This document shows positions 21,601 through 36,600 of a stretch of 37,456 nucleotides of DNA, piece by piece. The notes beneath the pieces are model-generated. The model ran no database searches, was not told the origin of the DNA, and saw only the letters and a program-made list of their open reading frames with translations. The translations under genes were made by a program, and so were the position numbers. This DNA is from M55B167 sp046482825. Its GTDB lineage: Bacteria; Verrucomicrobiota; Kiritimatiellia; RFP12; UBA1067. Each line of letters starts with the position of its first letter. The stretch's first letter is position 1. The DNA is taken from contig JAWOEI010000076.1 in NCBI GenBank assembly GCA_046482825.1, forward strand, positions 1 through 37,456, given 5' to 3'.

Positions 21601-24600
21601 ACTGAACTGGCATCCACCAGCCACCGAAAGGTGACATGCGTGCCCCGAGTTCCAGATGCAGGTCATACAAACAGGTTTTTTTCAGGTTCGTGTCTTCTGT
21701 CATAATGCAACTCTTTTATATAACCTTTAAACCAATTTAAAAGTCTAAGATATGTTTTGTTGTTTTACAAGTACCGATAAAAAATTGTGCATTCCGGCTT
21801 ACAGATGCAACACGGTCATTGAAGGGGTTGACATTCAAATCCATTCCTAACTATAATAAAAGCGTATTGCGCCATCTCTGTGGGATGACTTCTGGAGGAT
21901 TTCTGAGGATGAGCGCTCTTGGATCGTTCGTCCGTTTTACATCTGGAGAGAATACATGAAACTGTTCCGATGGACTATACTTGTGTGCGTGATTGTGTTG
22001 TCAGTTAGTGCTGTGGAAAAACCCGCAGACGTCGGACTTTACGTAGGCTGCGGAAGTCGGGGAAACGGCGTGATTCAATGGGCGCGCCTGTTAACATATG
22101 CGCCACAGATCAACCTGACTCTCCTGGATGGCGCTGATATCACGAGCGGCGGTCTCAAGAAAATAGATCTGCTCGTCATGCCGGGCGGCAGCGGATTTGA
22201 CCAGTATGATTCCATGGATCAGGAAGCTGGCGCCGCGGCAGTCCGCAATTACGTTCGGGAGGGAGGAGCATATTTCGGAACATGCGCTGGAATCGCATTC
22301 GCATTGAACGAAGAAAAAAGAGCCCGTCTGATTCCCTTTGCCCGGACACCAGGCCCACTGCGGGGCGGTATGACAACCACAGTAACGCTGACCAGGCGCG
22401 CAGCCGATCTTCTGGGAGTACAGACAGGCGACTGGCCTATCCGTTACCATAACGGGCCCCTGCCGTGTGCCACGGAAGATATCGCAGGATGCACAGCGGA
22501 AGTTATCAGCACGTACAATTGCGAGTTAATGCAAAAGGGCGAAATGCCATTTCCCATGCACGGAAAACCCGCAGCAGTGTGGGCCGTGTGCGGCAGGGGA
22601 AAATTACTGGCCTTTTCATGCCATCCGGAAATGTTTCCGGTTTCTCACCCGCTGATCAAGGGCGGATTACGTGCACTGACAGGTCACGAAGTCAGCTTTA
22701 ACTACCCGCATAAAAATGCGCGTCCGCTTCGCATAGCATTCTACACAGGTGCGCTGGGAGGAAAAATTCCTGTCGAAACAGCACTCATGCTCGATGCCAG
22801 GGCAGACATTGATCTGCTGCCTACAACAAACTCTGAAATCACAGAAGGTCGCCTAAATCATGCGGACATCCTTTTTCTGCCGGAAGGCGATCCTTCACTG
22901 GCAAAACGTATTCGCAAAAACAGGACGGGGTTTTTTGTTGATGATTTTGCGGAACGAGGCGGACAAATTATCCGTTCAATAAAGGACATTCCTGTCAGCC
23001 TGAAACTACCTTGAGCGGACTGTCTGTGTCTGCGTGCATGCGCACAGGCAGACAGCCACACCATATTTGTGTGATTTAAATAATGTGTCGGAAAGACGGG
23101 TTGACAAATGTCCCATATTTATATGGTAATTCCCTTTAAAAGTATAAATCCGATGTGTGGATTCGGAATAATACGAAATATCCGAGGTTGATATGGATTA
23201 TTATACAAGAAACGTATTGTATTTATTCTGACAGGATCCTCTGCCAGAAAGCTGAAGACTGAGAGTATTAACCTACTTGCCGGACGCGCAATTAAGATAC
23301 CGTTTTTCACCTTCAGTTTTGAAGAGGTTGATGTGAACGAAGATCTTAATAGGGTTCTTCAGTATGACCTGCTACCCGATGCTTATATGGAAGAGGATAG
23401 TGAGCTTGAGCTGTTACTATAAGTGACTTCTCTATATTTAGTACAGAGGCTACCACCCATCAATCGTCCTCTGTGAATCAGAGTCGGAGGCCGACATCTA
23501 CTCCCGGGCCGAAATAACTCAGCAGCGTGCGATATGGGAAGGGGTGTTTACACAAAAAAGACGTGGATTTGACACTCAGTTAATACTGCGTTTTTTTCTG
23601 AACGGATCAAGGTGTTGGTGTTCCGTCTGTTTCCAATAAAAACTGACGGAAGACGACAACCGTGTCTTCGCCGAACTCCCGGCAGGATTCACGCGTGACG
23701 GTCGCGCTGTTGGCGGTGGCGAAAGGGATCTCATATGTTGTGCTGATCCTGTTGGTCGGCACAGAATCCAACACCCAGTGTTTAAAGCTGCGTCCCGCGC
23801 TGTAGTTCAACCCCTTGTTCCAGCTTTGACCGAACGGCAGGTCGTCGGCGACCTTATAATCCATGCCTCCGCGTTGAACTTTTTCCAATATCTCACCGAA
23901 GCGTCGCTGCATCTTGGCGTTTTCAGAGTGTTCGGTGTAAACCTGATAAACCCATTCATTGTGTTTGCCGCGAATCCAGGGACAGTGGATGTCCAGTACG
24001 ATATCAAGTTTACCTTGCGCATGCATGGCTATCCAGTTGGTGATCGCCGTTGTCTCGGGATACAGGAATTGATCGTAGTCGCGATTGTGGTCATGCGGTT
24101 TGCGGTTCTTGCCTTGATCTCCATCCTCCACGCCGTCCTTGTCCACGAATGGCACCACCATGAACTCGACCTTGTCGCGCATCCAAGCCCCAAGCTCATC
24201 ATCCGCCAGTACCGCATCCAGCGCGCCCTCCAGCACATAGCTGGCCATCATTTCATTGGCGTGGTGTCGCGCCGAGAGCCAGATCCGATAAACCGGGGGC
24301 TTATTGATGCACCCGAAACGCGCCCTCTCTACCGGGCGGCCTTTGCGCGACACACCGAGCGTACCGGTCTCGATATAGTCTCTGTGCGCCGCATGTCTGG
24401 TCAGGAAGGCTTCCCAGTTTCGCTGCGTGTAGATCATACCCATGGCGAACCAGACCTCCCCGGCGTTCTCCGGAAAGGTGTAGATGAACGAATTGCGCGT
24501 GAAGCTGTCAGCCGCGTATGTCCAGTTTTCTCCACGGTCAAGTGAAACACAAGGGCCGCGTGTGCCGACTGAGTCCCCGTTTGTAAATTCAAAGGTCAGC

Positions 24601-27600
24601 GTTCGGCCGGCCGCGCCAGTTACGCGGAACGCCCAGTAGAACCACCAGCCAGAATTGTCGCGCAGCTCGTTCTGCAGCAATACTCGATCGCCGTCAATCC
24701 GCTCAACGCGGATATTTGCGGCAGGCAGATTCTTGTCGATCACAAGTTCCGCAAGGGCCGGCACCGCGCCTGACATCACTCCGAAGCAAAACGCCAGAAC
24801 AAACACAAACTGTCTAAATGTGCTTTTACTCTCGAAGATACGCACGTTGTGCGCGTTTTGTTTACGGGTGTATGAATCTGTTAACATGACAATTATTAAA
24901 CCGGGTATCCAGTTCCTTTAAGGCACAAAAAACCGCCGGGACTGTAAACCACGACGGCTTTTGAATTTTTACAAGACGGGGAAAATCATACAACTCCCTG
25001 ATCAAGCATTGCGTCGGCAACCTTGACAAAACCGGCAATGTTGGCCCCCATCACATAGTTATCAGGATTACCGTACTCCTCCGCAGCTGAACGGCACTGC
25101 TCATGCACCTTAACCATAATAGCATTGAGTTTTGCGTCAACATCCTCACGCGTCCAGGAAAGACGTGCGGAGTTCTGGGACATTTCAAGACCGGAAGTGG
25201 CAACGCCTCCCGCATTAGCGGCTTTACCCGGTCCATAAAGAATCTTCTTCTCTACAAACAGATCAACCGCCGGCGGAGTGCAGGGCATATTGGCACCTTC
25301 TGATACAAGGCTACACCCGTTTTTCAGCAGCGTTGCGGCATCATCCAGATCAAGCTCGTTCTGTGTGGCACTGGGGAAAGCGCAATCACATGCAACAGAC
25401 CACGGACGCTGACCCTCAAGGTATTCGCAACCGAATTTTTCCGCATACTCCTTAATACGACCACGCTTTACATTTTTAAGTTCCTTGACAAAGGCGAGCT
25501 TCTCAGCATCAATTCCGTCCGGATCATAAATTGCTCCGCTTGAATCGGAGAGTGTCACACACCTGCCGCCCAGCTGCGTAATCTTTTCGACAGTATATTG
25601 CGCGACATTTCCGGAACCGGATACTGCACAGACTTTACCTTCAAATGTTTCATTACGTGTCTTCAGCATCTCATGCGCAAAATAAACAGAACCGTAACCG
25701 GTCGCTTCCGGGCGGATTAACGAACCACCCCAGCCAAGACCTTTGCCTGTCAGGACTCCGGTGAATTCATTACGCAGACGCTTATACTGACCGAACATAT
25801 AACCGATTTCACGTCCACCGACCCCGATATCACCGGCAGGAACGTCGGTATCCTGGCCTATGTGACGCTGAAGTTCTGTCATGAACGACTGACAGAAGCG
25901 CATGACTTCATTGTCGCTCCTGCCCTTGGGATCAAAATCTGAGCCGCCCTTACCTCCGCCCATAGGAAGGGTTGTAAGGGAGTTTTTGAAAATCTGTTCA
26001 AAAGCCAGAAATTTCAGGATGCCGAGATAAACGCTGGGATGAAAACGCAGACCGCCTTTGTAAGGGCCGATAGCACTGTTGAACTCTATACGGAATCCGC
26101 GGTTGACCTGAACGGTCCCCTTGTCATCAATCCAGGGGACACGGAACATAAGAACGCGCTCAGGTTCAGTCAGCCTCTCCAGAATTTTGGCTTCTTCATA
26201 CTGAGGATTCTTTTCCAGAACCGGTGACAGACTGTCCAGCACTTCTTTGACAGCCTGGTGAAATTCCGGTTCAGCGGGATTCCTAGCTATAACATTTTCT
26301 AAAACTCTTTCAACATAAGCACTCATTTAATCTCCTTTTTTATTCCCTTGTAACGACTATCGTAATCATTTCACTGCGGGTTCGCCGAATACCTGAGCTT
26401 CCCGGATTTAAAAACTCAAACGAACCCTGTACGTCATGATAGCGACATTTTATGGACGGGGTATTGAACCAAATCTCGTGAATAATGAAAACTCTTTTTT
26501 ATATTTATGAATTTTTTTCAACAAACCGACAAAAAAAGCGGGGTGATCACCCCGCTTTTTCAACCAATATCACTCACAATCCATTACCAGAATATGACAT
26601 ACAGAGCAACAGTCAACACGCATACCCCGATGCCGCAAAACAGTGCAGGCCTGGATGAATCCAGGTTCATCGTTGTATTGGACTCAAATGCGACTGTGTC
26701 CTGTTTACAAATCAATCCGTAAACGCTCATAATCATAAGAACGGCAATGAGAGAAAAGGACATGCTATAGAGATAATGCATTTCGGGAAAACAGGTTGTA
26801 AGGATTCCGTAAATAACGGGATTCGCCACAAGGCCGATCACACCGGCCCACTGCGCTGAAGTCCGGTTGATCAGACCGTAAATAAACACAGCCAGAATAC
26901 CGGTGGAAACAAAACCCTGGAACTTCTGAATAAATTCAAAAACACTTTTGTTATTCTGAAGCATCGGAGCAACCAGACATCCAAGCACCACAAAAGCACC
27001 GATAAAGACACGTCCCATTGAAACAAGCTTGAACTGACTCGCCTTCCTGTCCAGATAGCGCTGATATACATCCATGGTCAGAAGAGTGGACGCCGCATTA
27101 AGAACAGCGGCCAGAGAAGAAACAATGGCTCCGAGAAGAGCGGCTATAACAAAACCGAGAATACCCTTGTTACGCGGAATAAGACGGGTTATCAGCAGAC
27201 CTAGAGCAGAGTCATATTTATAGGATTTCAATTCAACTGTCTCCAGAGGCTGGTCTCCGGCCTTTGCTTTTACAGCCGCGTTAAACGCGGTTATTTCAGC
27301 GGCTTTCTCAGGATTTGCACGCGCCCATTTTTTATCTGTTTTAAAAACGGTTGTCGTTGATTGCTCCACAACAGCCTGCTCATAGGCAGCCAGATGATCT
27401 CCCGCACTCTGCTCCATATCATGGCTGAAAAGGTTGAAAGCTATAATACCGGGAATAACGATAAAGAAAGGAATTATAAGTTTCAGGGCACCGGCAAGAA
27501 CAAGCCCCTTCTGTCCATCCGCCAGCGAAGCGGACCCGAGAACGCGCTGTGTAATGTATTGATTCAGCCCCCAGTAATAAAAATTAGGAATCCAGATACC

Positions 27601-30600
27601 GAGGAGAAGAATAGGCCACGGCATCGCTGGATTACTTCCCATATGCATTGCCTTTTCATTCAGGGCACTGAACTTATCCATAACTCCGGCACTCTGTTCA
27701 AGAGGCACAGAGGCACCGGTAGATGAAACAAGATTGCCGACATCCGCAGAGGCAAGGGCATTGAAAGCAAAATAGGTTATAACACCACCGCCGATAATCA
27801 AAGCAGAGCCCTGCAGAAGATCGGCCCAGGCGCAGGCCTTCAATCCGCCCACAGCCACATAAATCGCAGCCATAGCACCCAGAGCCCAACAACATCCCGT
27901 CAGCGACAGGGATATATCGTATGAAGCCATGAGTTCCTTGAGTGTAAGCGCTCCGGCGTAAATAACGCCGATCAGGCTGACGCCTACCAGAATCAGCATC
28001 ATGGAAAGAGTCATAAAAAGACGGGCCCAGTGATTATAACGCACCTCGAGAAACTCGGGAATCGTTGTAATCCCTGCTCTCAGAAAATACGGAAGAAGAA
28101 CAAAAGCAACAACAACAAGCGATATAGCCGCAATCCACTCCCAGCTTGAAACAGACAGTCCTTCAAATCCCGCGCCCTGTCCGGACATTCCGACAAACTG
28201 TTCAGCCGAAATATTTGCGGCAATCAAAGAAAAGCCGATCAGCCACCATGTAAGCCCGCGACCGGCAAGAAAGTAGTCGGACGCCCCTTCAGTGCCGTGA
28301 GTATCCTCCCCCTTTGATTTGTAGAGACCGACAATCAATACAGCGGCCACAAAAGCGACAAACACAATAATATCAACAATCCCCATCACTTGATCCTTCT
28401 CTTTGCTAGTATACCAAAGTCAATATCCAGACATTTGCTTCGGAACATTATGCCGCCCCGCACCAGATCCAAAATGCAAAGCTCCGCTCAACATTAATAT
28501 CCAATCCTGCAGTTATAAGGGCAGACACATGTTCTAAAGCGAATATTTTAAGCTTTTTTTTTCACCATACCAAGCGGAATCTGTATTTTCCCTCTCGATT
28601 GTGAAAAAATCCGCAGCCGCGCCGAATAAGCTGAATGAATCAACCTGTGTCTCAGTCGCCTGCGCTGTCCTCCCCCTAATTCCTCAAGCTTCCGAACGCC
28701 ATCCTCCGCGCCTCTGCGCCGCTGCGCGAAACAAATACTGCATTCCGCATTCCACGGAGCACCTAGCGCAACCGCCACTCACTCGCCGAAGCATCACTGG
28801 GCATCCGCCAGTCACCTCGCGGCGAAAGGTTGATCGAACCGACTTTTGGTCCGTCAGGCATGCAAGACCGTTTAAACTGCTGTGAAAATAAACGTTTAAT
28901 GAAAAGTTCAAGCCATCTGTCGATGGTTGAAGCGGTATATGTGTTCTTAAACGCGATCCGTGCCAGAAAACGGGTTTTGGCGCGGGAATAGCCGCAACGC
29001 ACAAAAGAGTGCAGAAAGAAATCATGCAGTTCGTAGGGACCAATCACATCCTCGGTCTTCTGTGCAATTTTACCGCTTGTATCAACCGGTAGCAGCTCCG
29101 GTGAGACAGGAGTATCCAGAATATCCAGCAAAGCCCGGGCTGTTTCAGCGCCTGAGCGGTATTCAGTGAACCACTGTATGAGATAACGCACAAGGGTTTT
29201 GGGAACTCCGCTGTTAACCCCATACATGCTCATGTGGTCTCCATTGTATGTGCACCAGCCCATAGCAAGTTCCGAGAGATCTCCTGTGCCCACCACCATG
29301 GCCTTGAGCATATTGGCGCGGTTCATCAGAATCTGAGTACGCTCTCGTGCCTGGGTGTTCTCAAATGCAACATCATGTTCAACTCCACTGTGCCCCAGAT
29401 CGGCGAGATGTTGCTTACAGGCTTTGTTTATATCGACCTCTTCGAGTTCAAGACCAAGGCCAGCCGCGAGATCCCGCGTATTGCGCAGAGTGCGCTCTGA
29501 CGTCCCGAAGCCGGGCAGCGTTATCGCGTGAATTCCCTTTTTATCAAGCTCCAGCCTCTCAAAGGCTTCAACCGCAACAAGCAGCGCCAGCGATGAATCC
29601 AGTCCTCCTGAAAGACCGACAACAACATCCCTGCACCCTGTATGTTCCAGACGCGTTGCCAGACCGCTACTCTGAATGGCGAAAATCTCTTCGCATCTTT
29701 CAGCCCGGACACTTTCATCACCCGGAACAAAAGGATGCGCATCAAGTGGTCGCTGCAACTCAGTCAGATCTCTGTTTACCGGAGTATTGACAGAAGCCGC
29801 ACCTACATTAATCTTCCGGGCCTTGCCGACAGAACTAATGCTCTGCTGAAAAACCTTGTTCCTGCGCCGTTCAAAGGCAAGAAACTCGAAATCGACATCC
29901 TTGACCAGCATTGTCTCTGAGCGGAAAAAACGGGCACCCTTACCCAGTTGCCGTCCGTTTTCCACAATTATCGCATCGCCACCGAAAACAAGATCGGTGC
30001 TCGATTCCCCCACTCCGGCACCGCAGTAAGCGTATGCGCAGATGCATCGGGCCGACTGCTGGCGCACAAGCTCATGACGATAGGAGAATTTTCCAACCAG
30101 CTCATTGCTTGCCGAAAGATTGCACAGCAACATGGCCCCCTGAAGCGAAAGACAGGAACTCGGCGGTATCACACTCCAGAGATCCTCACAGATTTCAACC
30201 CCTATTCCGAAATCAAGAAGCCCGTCAAAATGAAACACCAGATCAGATCCGGCAGGCACGTCAGCTCCGAACAGAGAAATGCTTTCAGCCTGAAAATCCA
30301 CAGCGGAGGAAAACCAGCGCTGCTCATAAAATTCACCGGTATTCGGAAGATGCTTCTTGGGCACCACTCCGCAGACCTTTCCCTTCCGGCAGAGTACAGC
30401 ACAATTGAGCAGGAGCCCCCCGGCTTTGAGCGGCATACCCGCAATAATCAGGGCTGAACAGCTCTTTGTATCTTCCAGAAAAGTTTTTAAGCCTTGAAGT
30501 GCTCCGTTCAGTAGCGTTTCCTGATAGAAGAGATCCGCGCAGGTATAACCCGTAATGCAAAGTTCCGGCAAAACAAGAATATCAACACCGGCCTCCGCAG

Positions 30601-33600
30601 CCATCTTCACTGATTTCAGCATGGAATCCACATTAGCTTTCACCGCCCCCGGCTTTACAACCGGAATCGCTGAAGCAACTCGACAAAATCCGAATTTTTT
30701 ATCCATAGCACTTTCCTTAAATGCACAACTGTTCAAACGACCTGATAACATGGTGACCAGGTCTACTGTGACGCACGACCGAATGACGCACGACACAACC
30801 AACAAAAAAAACGCACCTTCTTGAAGAAGGTGCATTCTCTTCGCGCTCTGAGCCATGCGCTATGCGTTATTTACGTCATGCGTCAATCAGCCGATTGCGT
30901 CTTTCCCTTTTTCGCCTGTGCGTATGCGCACACACTGTTCAACGGGAACAACAAATATCTTGCCGTCACCAATAGAACCGGTACGGGCTCCGTCCACAAT
31001 CGCATCTACACATGCGTCAACGAACTCTTCATTAACCGCAATCTCAATCCGCAGCTTCTTCAAAAGATTCACTTCAAGCATTGTACCACGGAAAGACTCG
31101 GTATATCCAGACTGTTGTCCACATCCGAGATAGTTTGTGACAGACATCTTTCTGATGTTCTTTCCGAACAAAGCCTGCTTGACGTCATCAAGTTTTTCAG
31201 GCTGAATGTATGCAATTACAAGTTTCATAATTATGTTCCTTGAATTTATTATGGTTGTTTACATGGCCACCCGTATCGGCTCCGGGCAGCCGTTTGATAA
31301 TATTTTAGTGACTTGTAAAAATCTGGAATCCGGCATAAGCCTCGTTTCCGTGTTCGGCAATATCCAGACCGCACAACTCATCCTTTACGCCAGCCCTCAA
31401 ACCTATGGTGAACTTTATCAGATTAAACAGAACCATACCAAGCCCGAAAGCCCATGCAAACATGACAGCGACACCGAGAGCCTGTACACCAAGCTGACCC
31501 ATTACACTGTATCCTTCCGCGGGATTAGCCTGGAAGAATACCAAAGCCAGTGTACCCCATACACCGCATACACCATGAACGGAAACCGCTCCGACAGGAT
31601 CATCAATTTTAAGCACTTTATCAATGAATTCTACGCTCAGAACCACCAATACACCGGCAACTGCGCCAATAATGATAGCACCCGGAAAACTCACGCAGTC
31701 ACATCCGGCCGTAATGGCAACCAGACCTGCCAGAACCCCGTTAAGACTCATGCCGACATCCGGCTTTTTAAAACGTATCCATGACGTGATCATCGCTGTG
31801 ACAGCTCCGGCAGCCGCGGAAAGGTTGGTAGTCATAGCGATATAACCGATGCTAACGTCTCCGGTAGTCGTTGAACCGGGATTGAATCCGAACCAGCCGA
31901 ACCACAGGATGAATACACCAAGGGCTGCCAACGGTATATTATGACCGATGATCGCCTTGCTTCTGCCGCCGACATATTTACCGATACGTGGCCCCAGCGT
32001 AACAGCACCCGCCAGAGCCAGCCAGCCCCCGCAGCTATGAACAACCGTGGATCCGGCAAAGTCCAAAAAGCCTTTGGCTTCTATCCAGCCTGTGCTCTTG
32101 CCGAAGAGTCCGGCCCAGAACCAGTGTCCGCTTACAGGATATATGACCGCACAGATTACAGCACTGTAAACCAGATAACCGGAAAATCTTGTGCGCTCAG
32201 CCACTGCACCCGAAACAATTGTCGCGGCAGTACCGGCAAAGACACACTGGAATATACAAAACGCCCAGTTAAGTCCTTCACCGTAATCAGAGGCGGCAAA
32301 ATAAGTGGTACCGAAGAAACCGCCGCCACCACCAAACATGAGACCAAATCCAATAATCCACCATGCGAGAGACCCGATAGAAAAGTCCATGAGATTTTTC
32401 ATCATGATATTACACGCATTCTTCGCACGTGTAAAACCGGTCTCAACCATGGCAAACCCGGGCTGCATAAAAAACACCAGAAATGCTGCCACACAAGTCC
32501 AGACAATGTTGAGGTTATTCTGTAAGACTTCGATATCCGCAAGCGAAGCAGGCGCAGAAGCATCCCCCTCGGCACAGTGCGACACAAAGGGCAGCAGAAT
32601 CATACTCAAAACGATCACTCCGTTTTCATTCCGTTTTTTCATGTTTTTTCATCCTTTCAGACAGACATCCTTGACCAGAACTGTCATTATGTTATTATAA
32701 AATGGGTAATTTTTATTTTTCTAATAAAGAACCTAAAAAAGGCACAACCTTTTCAATGGAAAACAATCATACATTCCTCCCGGCCCGGTCAGGAAACCGG
32801 GAGTCTTTCAACTGTATGTCTCAGCGGACAAACAGCAATTCCTGATAAGTCGGAAGAGGCCAGAGATTATCGGCAACCAGGGTTTCCAGTTTGTCGGACA
32901 CCTCACGTACAGCGTTCATGGCAGGCAACAAGGTATCAACCGCGTAGCGACATTGCCCGGTCAGGTCAGTATCAGGCACCTTTATTTTTTTATCGAGAAT
33001 ATCGACAGCATCTGACAGCCGACTGCTCAGAACACAAACCTTTTCAAGAACTTCTGTGGATGTTTCCACTCCGGCTTTCCTGACGGCATTCGCTGAATCA
33101 GCCAGAAGCTTCTGGTAACTGACCACTGCAGGGTAAATCAGTGTGCGGGCCATGCTCAAGGTGAGATTGGCCTCGATCACAACATCCATTACATATTTTT
33201 CGCGATAGGTTTCAAAACGGCTCTTTGCCTCTTCACGGGAAAGCACACCATACTTTTCAAATACCTCGTACGTACTCTCAACATCCATGCCTTCAAAGGC
33301 GTCGGGTGTTGTGCGGTAGTTGGACAGACCTCGCGTTTCAGCCTCCGCCAGCCATTCATCGGAATAGTTGTCACCGTTGAAAATGACAGACTCATTCTCG
33401 CTGATAATTTTCTTCAGTAGAGCCTGAACAGCCTCGTTAAACTTCACAGGATCATTCCCGGGAACCTTCTCAAGTTCAGTGGCTATCATATCAAGAGACT
33501 CTGCCATGATTGTATTCATAACAACCTGGGCACCGGCAATCGACTGACTCGAACCGACAGCACGGAACTCAAAGCGATTACCCGTAAAGGCGAACGGACT

Positions 33601-36600
33601 TGTGCGGTTGCGATCGGTCGCATCCTTAGGCAAAGGCGGCAGTGTATCCACTCCTACCGTCAAAACATCATCGCGTCTGGACGGCTTGACCGAACCGGCG
33701 GCGATCTGCCTGAAAACCTCATCCAGCTGCTCTCCGAGAAAAACGGAAAGTATGGCAGGAGGGGCTTCATTGGCACCGAGACGGTGATCGTTCCCGGCGC
33801 CAGCGACAGAACCGCGTAGCATAGGAGCATGTTTTTTTACAGCCTGTATAACTGCGGCGCAGAACACTAGGAACTGTGCGTTATCATGCGGAGTATCGCC
33901 GGGTTTCAGCAGATTCCCCACTCCGGGACCACCGATCGACCAATTCAGATGCTTGCCGGAACCGTTGATTCCGGCAAAAGGTTTTTCGTGCAGCAGACAG
34001 GCCAGACCATATTTAGGCGCAATCTTTATCAGCGACTGCATAATCAGCTGCTGGTGATCTGTCGCAATGTTGGAAGACTCAAAAACCGGTGCTATCTCAT
34101 ACTGGGCCGGAGCAACCTCGTTGTGACGTGTTTTCACAGGAATGCCAAGCTTATACAGTTCAGTATCCACTTCCATCATGAAAGCCAGCACGCGCTCATG
34201 GATAGTGCCGAAATACTGATCGTCCAGCTGCTGGCCTTTCGCAGGTGCGGCACCAAAGAGTGTACGCCCGGCAGCCAACAGATCCGGACGCGCAAAGAAA
34301 AGGCGGCGGTCAACAAGAAAGTACTCCTGCTCCGGTCCCGCGCTCGAAGTTATCACACCGGGATTATCATGGCCGAAGAGCTTCAGCACACGCCTGGCCT
34401 GCTTATTCATAGCCTGCATGGAGCGCATGAGCGGCACCTTCTTATCCAGAGCCTCACCTGTCCAGGAGCAGAAAGCTGTCGGTATGCAGAGGGTCGTTCC
34501 GCTGCGTCCCTCCATAATGTAAGCTGGACTGGTCACATCCCATGCGGTATAACCGCGGGCCTCAAAAGTCGCCCGCAGACCGCCGTTGGGAAAACTGGAT
34601 GCATCGGGTTCCCCCTGTATCAGCTGCTTGCCTGAAAACTCTGTAATCAGATTTCCCTTGCCATCCGGGCTGTAAAAAGAATCGTGCTTTTCGGCGGTAT
34701 AACCTGTCAGAGGATAAAAAATATGCGCGTAATGTGTGGCCCCGCGTTCAACTGCCCAGCTGCTCATAGCTGTTGCAACAACATCTGCAACACTGAAATC
34801 CAGCGGAGCCCCCTCTTCTATGGTTTCGCGCATTGCCTTGTAGATGTTCTGGGGAAGACGGGCCCTCATTTCAGTATCTCCGAACACATTCATCCCGAAA
34901 TAGTCGTCGATGTTGCCTCGTTCCAGTTTAGGTTCAGCGCTGGAATGGTGCTGAACTGCATTTTCAACAGCTCTTTTGCGAGTAATGCTCATTTCTGTTT
35001 CTCCGATTCTCAGTTGATCTCTGTGCGATATAATTGGACTTGCCTCTTATTTCGCAACCATCGTGCCAACCTTCTTTTTGTTGTCGTAAATTACTGTATA
35101 ACAATTAGTTAAAATTAAATTTATTAAATACGCAAACAAACAATCAACCAAAAACGTCGTTGTTCAGCAATTCTGCAACAATTTTGTCAGTTTCAGCCAC
35201 AGCTTCCGAGCCACAGATAATAACAATTCTGTCAATCCGAAGCAAACGGCATTTATAATGTGCTACAGGATAAAAAAAACCTCCGGACATAACCGGAGGC
35301 TTTTTAACATTATAATACAATGCGCATACATTCTCAGAACATCTCGCGCATTCCCCTGCGGGAGTTATTACGGGCACGAGCACGTGCTGACTTGCGACGA
35401 GCCTTTTCACAAGGTTTTTCGTAATAGCGGTTGTTGCGAAGCTGCTTGAGCAAACCCTCTTTATCCATAATTTTCTTCAGGCGTTTGAGTCCGCGTTCTA
35501 CCGACTCGCCTCTTTTCATTTTTATCTGAATCACGTAATTCACCCCCTTCCCAGACCGTTGCGGCTGTCATAAACAAACCCAATGCGGTCAAAATGAATA
35601 ATTAATTTATCACATACTCCGTGCTGAAGTCAATCGGAAGCAAAAAAAATCGATTTCCCGTTGACATTTAAACCCGATTTATGAGATATTGCCTGCGTTT
35701 TACCACATTATGGTAGGGTACCGAAGTGGCCAAACGGGGCAGACTGTAAATCTGCTGTCATCGACTTCCTTGGTTCGAATCCAAGCCCTACCACCATTTT
35801 CATTGAACCATGACACAAGTCATGGTTTCTTGCTTTTAATAGAACAGCTCTGATCCAGACTTCTGTTATCCGGCCCGGCAAGGAAGGTAAAGATAATATG
35901 AACAGACGCAACGCACTGAAAATTATAGCTGGCGGTCTGGCAGTGGGAGGCGGAGCTGGAATCACCGCTCTCACCACAGCATTCAAACCTGATGTCCAGC
36001 CATTGGACAAACCGGAAAAGCTGGAATTCAACAATGCAGATCCGAAGTGGCTATACCACAGGCTTGATCCTGACGTAACCGCCGATATGGCCTATAATTT
36101 TTACAGAACAGGCAGCTGCATGTACGGGGTCGTCAACAGTTTTATTTCCCAGCTGGCAGCTGAATACGGTAAACCTTATTCTTCTTTTCCCGTTCACATG
36201 ATGAAATACGGACACGGCGGTGTCGGAGGATACGGGACTGTCTGCGGCGCACTGAACGGTGCATCATCCCTGATCGGATTGTTTGTGGCGGACAAAACCA
36301 TACAGAATGCTCTTATCAACGACATCTTCAAATGGTACGAAACAACTCCACTGCCCATTATGAAACCGGATTCGCCTGTTCTCAATTTTACGCCTCCTCA
36401 GTCAACCAGCGGATCAACTCTTTGTCACGCATCCACTACATTCTGGTCGGAAATCTCCGGCTACCGGGTGGAAAGTCAAGAACGCAAAGAGCGTTGCCGA
36501 CGCATTACCGGCGATGTGGCAGCCAGACTCGCGGTCGTTATGAACCAGCTTATCGAACACAATTACGTAACAGCCTGTATTAACGACGAAACAACCCAGA